A stretch of DNA of 64,000 nucleotides from Pseudevernia furfuracea (lineage: Eukaryota; Ascomycota; Lecanoromycetes; Lecanorales; Parmeliaceae): assembly GCA_022315425.1 (NCBI GenBank), contig JAIUPT010000030.1:620001-684000 (forward strand). The letters are read 5' to 3'. Shown here in pieces: positions 57,565 to 64,000 of the stretch; positions within the stretch are counted from its first letter, which is position 1; every line of letters starts with the position of its first letter. The notes beneath the pieces were generated by a model. It ran no database searches, was not told the DNA's origin, and worked only from the letters and a program-made list of their open reading frames with translations. Made by a program: the position numbers and the translations under genes.

Positions 57565-58203
57565 ATGACGTCTGACTCGTCTATTCCTAGCATCGACACT
57601 CCTTCAATAGCAGCTCAAGCATCTCGCAGTGTAACATTACGATCGACACCATCGTTCATCGGTTATACCTCGGCGATATTAACGGCTTCAAGGGCGCGCT
57701 AAGCCAAAACCGAAAGAGAAAAATCGATCGATAAAGCCTATCCGAGCGTACTGTTGTTTAGGCTTCCCCGCACAGCCTATCTTCGTCCTTTGTCTCAGCA
57801 CAACACTGCTGTTGTCCCTAATCCATCCCTCTATAAGATAATATTGATGCAATTGCGAGCGCCGGATTTGTTCAAATAGTTGATTCCAATTCCTCCTTCC
57901 TTTCCGAAGCAGGGATTATGATCAATGACTTAATAACGTTCGTCTAACTCTAAAGCTTTCATTGACAGATATCTTCCTGTTTAGCAGGACGCGCAAAAGT
58001 CGCTGACGCCGCTGAATAAAGTCGAAAAGCGTTTCCCTCCACGTGGCTCCTTATGCTTGCATCGACTCGTCAAACGCGTCAGCTTCGTATGCAGCCGCTG
58101 TAGCCTTCAAAAGACGTCAAAGTTAATGGCCTACGTCAACGACAAATGGGACGAACCTTTATGTAATGGCTGCTATGGGAATATCCAGTCTCAGAAAGAG
58201 TGA
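57565..58203 (+). pseudogene. Possible zinc-ribbon hypothetical protein, broken
   Basis: An ATG at 57565 opens MTSDSSIPSIDTPSIAAQAS; the frame meets TAA near 57702 and goes on to about 57880. A second open part after a plausible acceptor (CCTGTTTAG, about 57984) reads FVCSRCSLQKTSK and EPLCNGCYGN, a C-x2-C ... C-x2-C ribbon, ending at TGA 58201-58203. Whether these are two exons of one gene is a guess; the family is not recognised. The stretch 57142-57564 has no other gene. Confidence 0.35.
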
Positions 58204-58433
58204 AGGCAGAGCACGGAAATACTTTTGTTGAGTTTGTCTTTGGGATGATTTCCTACACCTATGGGGACTGTCCGCAATCAAGTTACAACAGTGGTAGCAT
58301 ATACGGGGAACAACGAACGGCGATGGTAATTATGGAAGATCTGGTAGTTTAAGGAACGGTGACAAGGATTATGTTTGAATTTAGATCTGATTCCCTGCGC
58401 TCAGTACCGCCGAGTCGCTACCCATTTTGTTCC

Positions 58434-58604
58434 TCAGGTGTGCTTCCTCCTACGAACGATCATTATGGCAGTATCAGAAGGGATGATAGCGTCCTCCAAG
58501 ACATAGTTCGAAGGACGCTGCGCCATATGCTGAATATCATAGTTCATGGTGACATAGGCGAGCATTAAGTTGAGCTGATGAGCTGCAAGCCAACGACCAG
58601 GACT
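58434..58604 (-). pseudogene. Cytochrome P450 C-terminal fragment
   Basis: Reads SPGRWLAAHQLNLMLAYVTM and then DIQHMAQRPSN ... PSDTAIMIVRRRK, the stretch right after the haem-binding loop in fungal P450s. The position of the haem-ligand Cys (C-P-G-R) is Ser here, and everything upstream of it is missing. It is therefore not functional. Confidence 0.7.
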
Positions 58605-58686
58605 GCTAGCCATCAGCACATTTATCAAATCGATGATGAATACTCTGCATCTGAGAAGAGCAAGAACCGAGGATATCACACTTACC

Positions 58687-58917
58687 AACACCTAAATGAC
58701 CGTTGATACTGGCAAAACGGGCCGTGCCAATTAAATGTGGATTCCGGGCACGACCGTTATTGATTTGAGCAGTAAGGCGTTCGGTGGCGAGGCCCAAATC
58801 CGTCACATAAATCAGATTCCCCTGCGTCCCCACACCCATCAAGAAATTCTCCGGCTTGATGTCTCGATGAATGACGCTCTTCGAATGGATATATTCGAGA
58901 CGGCAAAGGAGCTGGTC
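58687..58917 (-). pseudogene. Casein kinase 1-like catalytic fragment
   Basis: Reads QLLCRLEYIHSKSVIHRDIK, PENFLMG, YVTDLGLATE and LIGTARFASINGHLGV, i.e. catalytic loop H-R-D-I-K-P-E-N, D-L-G in place of D-F-G, and the CK1-specific G-T-A-R-F-A-S-I-N. Neither the N lobe nor the substrate-binding C lobe is present. A GTAAGT follows at 58685, but beyond it lies the P450 fragment, not the rest of the kinase. Confidence 0.75.
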
Positions 58918-59079
58918 GCGGAAGGTCTTGGGAGCGCACACTCCGGCCGCACCGCACACTTCGGGTAAACAATAATCCGGTGCTTCAGGTATGGCATAGC
59001 AATGGAATGCGCTCTCCGCCAAAACTTTCGCACAACGCGTAAACCACATTTTTGATCGCATTCAATAACCACACCTGTT

Positions 59080-60740
59080 ACGGGCCTGAGGCCTGCAGAT
59101 CTGTAATCAGCTCATTATTTGGTATAGGGCCCGTACCAAAAATGAAACGATTACACGGCTGTAGGCCTCGGGACCAATGTACCCCTGAGATTACCGCAAG
59201 CAAACGCGTCCCATTTTGACTGAATTCCTTCAAAAGCGGACCACAATAGTCAAAGATCTTTGCAAACAACCGATACCGTACCCTAGTCTACCTCTATTTA
59301 CAGACAAACAACTACAATAGTAACAACACGTCGCCTTCGGCAAAGTAGCCGTTCGGCTACGCGTCCTCCTACAGGTCTACACACAGTCGTTTCATCTCGT
59401 CTCTTCTTATTTCGGCCACAACGCCTCTGCAACAACCACTATCAGATTCAACATCTTGATATTCAGCACACCACATTCCAGTTCCGGCTCCGGCTATTAA
59501 TACGAACCTCCTCTACATCAAATACCACACCCCAAGAAAGCACGTGGCTATTCTTCCTTCGCCGATTAGACGTCAATCCTATTACGACGCGTACGACCCT
59601 CTACCCTGCCCGCTCCCGGGGTACCTCGAGATATACAGCTCCCCAAATCGTCCGACTTCGCTCTATTGAACGTATTCGACGTGGTGGTTCCGGATCTTGA
59701 ACCTCGGTTCCCCTTCGCCGAGTAATAGATTACTGGAAAGTCGTTACCCCCAGTAATCGCTAGAGCAACCCTGCAGAGTACTAGAAATTGATGACGAAAG
59801 AGAAGGAATTTGGAAACTGCAATCTAACGGACTTCCGGGCCCAGTGAAGTTCAAAAATACTGACTATTCTATATTACACACAAGGGTATATGAGTTAAAA
59901 AACAGGACAAAGCGACGACGAGGAGGCCTCGGCGACTGTAGAGTCACCTCCTCAAATGCTTTTAATAACAAGTTCACTTTAACCATTGTTCTTTGATTAA
60001 TTAGATAGATTATGTAACTCGCACAGTCGGTCAAACGGTAAGACTTTAGAATAGTATAATATAATCAATCAATTAATTAATTAATGTGCTCTCCGTCATA
60101 GCAATGATAATACTTTAGACATGATAATGCCTTATATAATAATAATGCTTTCAGCTATGATAATGATACTGCTTCAAGCATGATAAGATAATGCGAATCT
60201 ACTGAGACTCTAGAGATTTGAGAAAGGAAATTTCGAAGCCCTGTAGCATAAGGTCACAGAGGATACATCTAAAAGAGCCGTCAAGGCTGTTTCAAAAAGA
60301 ATGTGCTCTCATACTCTTTCTAGTGATCTTGAACTCATTTCTATGACTTGCATCTCTAGCTCCTCTGCCTCTTTCCACCTTCCTTAACCGAAACAAATAG
60401 AAGATAACTGTAACCCTAAGTCATTCATTTGCATGGCAATATGATGATACGTGTTTTCAAGCTAGAAACGGTACTGTGAGCGTAACCTGGCTGCTTGACA
60501 GACATCAATCACCTACCTTTTTTATGAATCTACCTTGCGACTACACACTCTTCTAGACCTACATAATCTCATGAGTCTCTATATTAAAGGCTTCTACTCT
60601 GCTGCGAGGAACCTGAACGGGGTTGACATCTTTTAATAAATGGTGGTGCTCGAGTATCTACGTGATACTATATCGACAGATACTCTGGGTCGATGAGAAC
60701 ATTTTCTTACAGAAGGAATTCTGTCTTACGAGAGACGCTC
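59080..60740. other. Stretch of decayed sequence, no supportable gene
   Basis: Base-balanced to about 59800 (small hairpin GTAGCC-GTTC-GGCTAC near 59347-59362), then increasingly AT-rich. It includes repeated ATGATAATG-like strings at 60100-60195. No coding domain was recognised. Confidence 0.4.
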
Positions 60741-60746
60741 CATCAC

Positions 60747-60835
60747 GGAAAGCAGAACCGTGAATGTCAGTACTATAGAAGTTAGTACTAAGGGAAAGCA
60801 GCACCGTAAAAGCCAGTACTGATAGAAGTGAGCGA
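60747..60835. repeat. Two tandem copies of a 46-bp unit
   Basis: GGAAAGCAGAACCGTGAATG... at 60747 recurs as GGAAAGCAGCACCGTAAAAG... at 60793, each continuing through a CAGTACT ... AGAAGT segment. Confidence 0.6.
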
Positions 60836-60888
60836 AGCTCATTCGATGAAAATCAATTCCGTAATTCTTATATAATTATCATATTACT

Positions 60889-61305
60889 CTAAACAAAACA
60901 AGTCCGTCCGTCTTCGAGTTCTACCTTGAACTTTGACCTCAGAAATGCTGATTTTATTAAGAATCCATCATATATTCGCCGTTCAAATCGGGGTTTTTAA
61001 TCGTCTGATCAGCTTATCTTCTTATCTTTTTTCTTCTTGAAACTTCTTAAGTCGTCGTTGAGTCAGAAATCATCTGCTCGAATGCTTTCATCTTTACTAA
61101 AGAGTGTCAAGTTCAAGATCGGCTCTTATGACTCTGTCTTTTCAATATCTATAATTTTGACATCTTGAATGAATAGAGCTTCTTCTTTTCGAACGATTTC
61201 TTCATTTATGCCCGCTATCGCTTCGTTTTCAATCGCTTGATGATCTATTTTGAGGAATTCGAAGACTTTGTCAAATCGATCTGTTAGAATTGCATTAGCG
61301 TTCAT
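60889..61305 (-). pseudogene. RIPped hypothetical helical protein
   Basis: From an ATG at 61305 (MNANAILTDRFDKVFEFLKI) one frame of exactly 139 codons reaches TAG at 60889, broken by a few internal stops after ES, DDF and others, most of the C-to-T kind. The first 60 residues are charged and helical. The family is unknown. It lies 33 bp downstream of the GED-only gene on the same strand and may be part of the same broken locus. Confidence 0.4.
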
Positions 61306-61337
61306 AATTAGAGTCTATGTTGTCAGAACTATATCGA

Positions 61338-61942
61338 TCAATCTGCGTGCTTGCTTCGGTTAAAGCGATTAAGGGTCTGTAAACCTATCTTAAGGCTCTT
61401 TAACTTTTTGATTGCCCGAGCTCTTTCAATCTGGAAGTCTTCGATCTCTGCGGCAATGTTCCTTGTTGAAGTGTCATCAAGTTTCATCATCGTGTCCGAT
61501 GACAACGTGTCGGGAAGTCCGTCTAAAAGGCAATGTTCAATTCCTAAGACACTAAAATTATCCACTATGACTTTCATTGCAATCTGTAAACGCATCAGAC
61601 TGTTCGCCTTATTGCAGTTCGGCTTTTAGAGTGCTCTTGACTTCTGTCTTGGTAACGAACGTCTTCGGAGGGTGACTGACGGCGGGTACCGACCTTGTAG
61701 TATGCTTCCATGCAGTCTACCGCTTCAGAACAGGCGTAGCGGTCCATGTCCGCTTCAGTCCGCTGATTTAAAGCCTTCAAGAGCTGCCCGGTGTCCCAAA
61801 ACCAGCTGGGTGTCCTGTGTCGTTGCTGCTTCTCGAGCTTTCGTCGTTTAGCGGTGGGCGGTGAAGAGTCAGTCGTAGGCTCTGCTTGAACACACAGTTG
61901 TCGCTTTCGACTGCAGGGCATTGGAGTTGTCTCTAAAGGCAA
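61338..61942 (-). CDS. Dynamin GED-only protein, gene fragment
   Basis: Exons 61942-61694 and 61583-61338 (110-nt intron ending TTTACAG) give about 164 residues without a stop. Residues 65-164 are a GTPase effector domain: YACSEAVDCMEAYYK, then IAMKVIVDNFSVLGIEH and a long helix with EDFQIERARAIKKLKSL. The intron sits after the same Y-K as in the dynamin gene at 51648-54008, so the two loci share descent. The N-terminal 60 residues are polar and basic (TAKRRKLEKQQRHR). No GTPase or stalk is found upstream. It may be a pseudogene fragment or a solo GED gene; the intact frame leaves both open. Confidence 0.6.
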
Positions 61943-62289
61943 TGAATCTCAACACGTCTTCTTTCGTGGATGATGGAATCAAGAACGAGATGCAGATAGC
62001 GCGCGCTTCCGACGACCATGCTAGCGTGTAAGTCGTTTTTGTATTGCGGGGTCGATAGCCAATCAATGGAATGGCTGCTGCCTAGAGAACACTAAACATA
62101 TCTTTCGGCAACTCCTGCCACATGCGGAGCCCGCATTATTATTCCGCCGTAGTGCGCTCGCTAAGAGCTCGGTAGAAGCTTCTTGTACTTAGAGATATGC
62201 GCCGTCCCTCGAGTTCTATGTTCCATTTTTGGAACCCTCCCCCCCTCCCAAAAAAAGTTCCAATTTTGGCCCCGTTCCTTACGCTCAGA

Positions 62290-62583
62290 CTCTGGCACTG
62301 GGAGAGTAGGGACTCGAAGATTGTATAAACTTCGAGGGTAAGCAAGCTCAAAACGTCTGTAAACTCGAAGGCTACACAACTTAAAGATACACAAATTCAA
62401 ATACTATCATAGAATTAGAATATACAAAATTAGAAATTTCACTACATTTAGAAGTTCAGTATTATCTTATTACTCTAGATAATACAGTAACATACAATGA
62501 AAAGCATACCCTCGAAGAATATATATCCTTCGAGTTAATACACTGTCTCAGAGTGTAGTCTTATGAAGATGAACTCAGGGAAT
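62290..62583. mobile_element. Inverted-repeat element, CTCGAAG-ended family
   Basis: The left end (ACTCGAAGATTGTATAAA CTTCGAGGGTAAGC, 62312-62345) and right end (CCCTCGAAGAATATATATCC TTCGAGTTAATACACTG) are inverted versions of each other. The right outer end CAGGGAAT at about 62576 matches that of the partial copy at 56640-56775. AT-rich and non-coding inside. Confidence 0.6.
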
Positions 62584-64000
62584 AACAGGGCTCTTCTCAC
62601 TCTTCTAGTGCTAGAGATTTTAAAGTTAAAGTATCGAGATAAATCAGTCGTAGAACAGTTGCTCTAGTATATATAATCAATTCGTGAGATTAGGAAAATC
62701 AATAATTAGTCTAAAACTTATCGAGACAAGCTAAATTCTATCAGACATATAGACTTCGTGAACAGTCGTCGTATAATTCTTAAAGTGCATCACACTATCA
62801 AGCGTGATTGTCGCACATTCGAGATAAGAAAAAGAATAAGATTCGCGAGATCGAAAAGAGTGACGACGATCGAAGTGTCGTTATAACGAATATTTATTAT
62901 TAAGATTATAAAGTCGCTTCTTTAAGAGTAGATCGATATTATCGAGATAATAAAGACATTAATAGAATTTATATCTGATAGAAAAGAGATAGAGAATCGA
63001 GAAATTCGACTTAGACTCGAACTTGACGACTGTCAGGGAACGAGGATTTAAGAGACGTTTCACGTTATCGAAATTACTTTTTCTCGTCTGAGTTCTTCGT
63101 ATTCGATAAGCTTTACGAAACACTCTCTTCTATCGAATACAGAGTAATATTATATTATCGATAATGAAAACTCGACAATTCACATCGCTCTCGACATCAC
63201 GAGTCGATAACGAGTCGAAAAAGATCTTAACGATACGTGATCTGTTAGACTGACTTATATAATATAGATATATATAAGACAGACTAGAGTTGTGTAGCAA
63301 TGTGAACTTAGTGAAGATATATATATTGCGTATAGTATATTTAATAGTAAGACTAATTCTTAAGAAAGAAAAATGAGAAACTTCGAGTCATGGTTCTCTT
63401 GAGCTTCTCACGTCAAGAATCCGCTTGATATGCGTATGTCAAGCGATTCGGTTACGCTCGATAACTCTCGAACTCATATGATAGCTATCCTCTTGGATTC
63501 GCTGCTAACATAATCGTTTCATAAACGCGTATCAAACGCGCTCTAAGATATAAAGAATAAAACTAAGTAACTTCATATCTCTCTCGAGTTACGCTCGTAT
63601 ATCTTATACGAAAGCGACGACGTCGTATTCTTTTTAAATCTACTTTATAAGTTTTCGTTCTCGCGCTTTGTTCTTTCGATTCACGACTTATTTGATTTTT
63701 TCGTATTAATCGTAAATAACTTATTTCTCTACACGATAGATAAACGTGAATTAATATCGAATACGTTAAAATAATTCGTCTTAACGATCGCGAAGCTTTT
63801 AAATGTCTTTCTTTTAACGAATATTAACACTTTATATCTTAATTAACTCTTTAAGTCGTCGAAAGTCGATTCGTCGATTTATTCGATTAATCACTTGAAT
63901 TAACTTCGTTCGAGACGTCGTATTTTCGTATATAATTTAAGTGTCGTATCGAATCATGTGAGATAGATAATTGCGTTGAAAGATAATTGAATTGATATAA
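62584..64000. other. AT-rich RIPped sequence, unidentified repeat
   Basis: A helical, Arg/Lys/Ile-rich reading with stops runs on the plus strand to about 63230. Beyond 63250 a TATA-rich segment and the lack of frames suggest LTR or intergenic decay. No domain can be named. Confidence 0.3.

Noticed and set aside
59078..59269. 63-codon open frame read as kinase N lobe
   Set aside because: It has none of the Gly-rich loop or VAxK features, so it was not joined to the CK1 fragment.
1..64000. Starship giant transposon carrying cargo genes
   Set aside because: NLR-rich cargo would fit, but no DUF3435 tyrosine-recombinase captain or boundary repeats were seen in the window.
1..64000. CRISPR arrays, bacterial operons or ribosome-binding sites
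   Set aside because: The DNA is eukaryotic (spliced genes, LTR elements); no regularly spaced repeat array exists.
1..64000. tRNA or rRNA genes
   Set aside because: No cloverleaf with A/B boxes or rRNA-like segment was recognised by eye; a tRNAscan-SE run would be decisive.

Overview
The window looks like an accessory, transposon-rich segment of a filamentous ascomycete (Pezizomycotina) genome. The evidence is short GT-AG introns of about 50-130 nt with CTGAC/CTAAC-type branch sites, fungal-only gene families (SAT4/rhodopsin-fold membrane protein, DUF6601-like, STAND/NLR proteins, OTT_1508-like deaminase), and repeats decayed by C-to-T changes that prefer CpA. The CAA-to-TAA and TGG-to-TGA/TAG stop codons are the signature of repeat-induced point mutation (RIP). 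Composition is two-state: very AT-rich RIPped blocks (about 1-10.5 kb, 20.9-30.2 kb, 39.4-45.5 kb, 60-64 kb) alternate with base-balanced gene blocks. The species cannot be named from the sequence alone.

Layout. 1-10.5 kb: two copies of one Copia-type LTR retrotransposon (195-bp LTRs, primer site matching a half initiator-tRNA-Met), one of them inserted into a chromodomain-encoding gene. 11-15.3 kb: tandem repeats, two inverted-repeat elements, a broken coiled-coil gene and a G-rich tract. 15.3-20.6 kb: a six-exon NLR (membrane helix, SesB-like hydrolase, NB-ARC, and a polytopic membrane insert inside the winged-helix region), divergent from a DUF6601-like membrane protein gene. 20.9-30 kb: a Gypsy chromovirus with perfect 5-bp target duplication splits a STAND N-terminal-domain gene, which is divergent from a decayed NB-ARC gene. 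30-38 kb: a dispersed FAVAD-motif repeat, a truncated hypothetical gene, a dead PiggyBac transposon, a RIPped pseudogene and an intact two-exon OTT_1508-like deaminase. 39.4-44.8 kb: a third, more heavily mutated Copia copy with 5-bp target duplication. 45.5-49 kb: a CorA-like fragment, an intact seven-exon SAT4-family gene and a hypothetical gene. 49.7-56.5 kb: an inverted-repeat element, a dynamin-family GTPase with a single in-frame stop, a DUF7587-like gene and a NACHT fragment. 56.6-62.6 kb: gene fragments (second PiggyBac, zinc-ribbon, casein kinase 1 joined to P450, a dynamin-GED-only gene) and a third inverted-repeat family. 62.6-64 kb: AT-rich decay.

Taken together, the non-transposon genes are enriched for families tied to fungal non-self recognition and defence-like functions (three NLR/STAND loci, a STAND N-terminal effector-type gene, two dynamin-family loci, a cytidine-deaminase-fold protein). 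Joint action is an inference from proximity only. The most unusual single object is the NLR at 15.3-18.9 kb, whose winged-helix region is interrupted by about 260 residues carrying about six predicted membrane spans.
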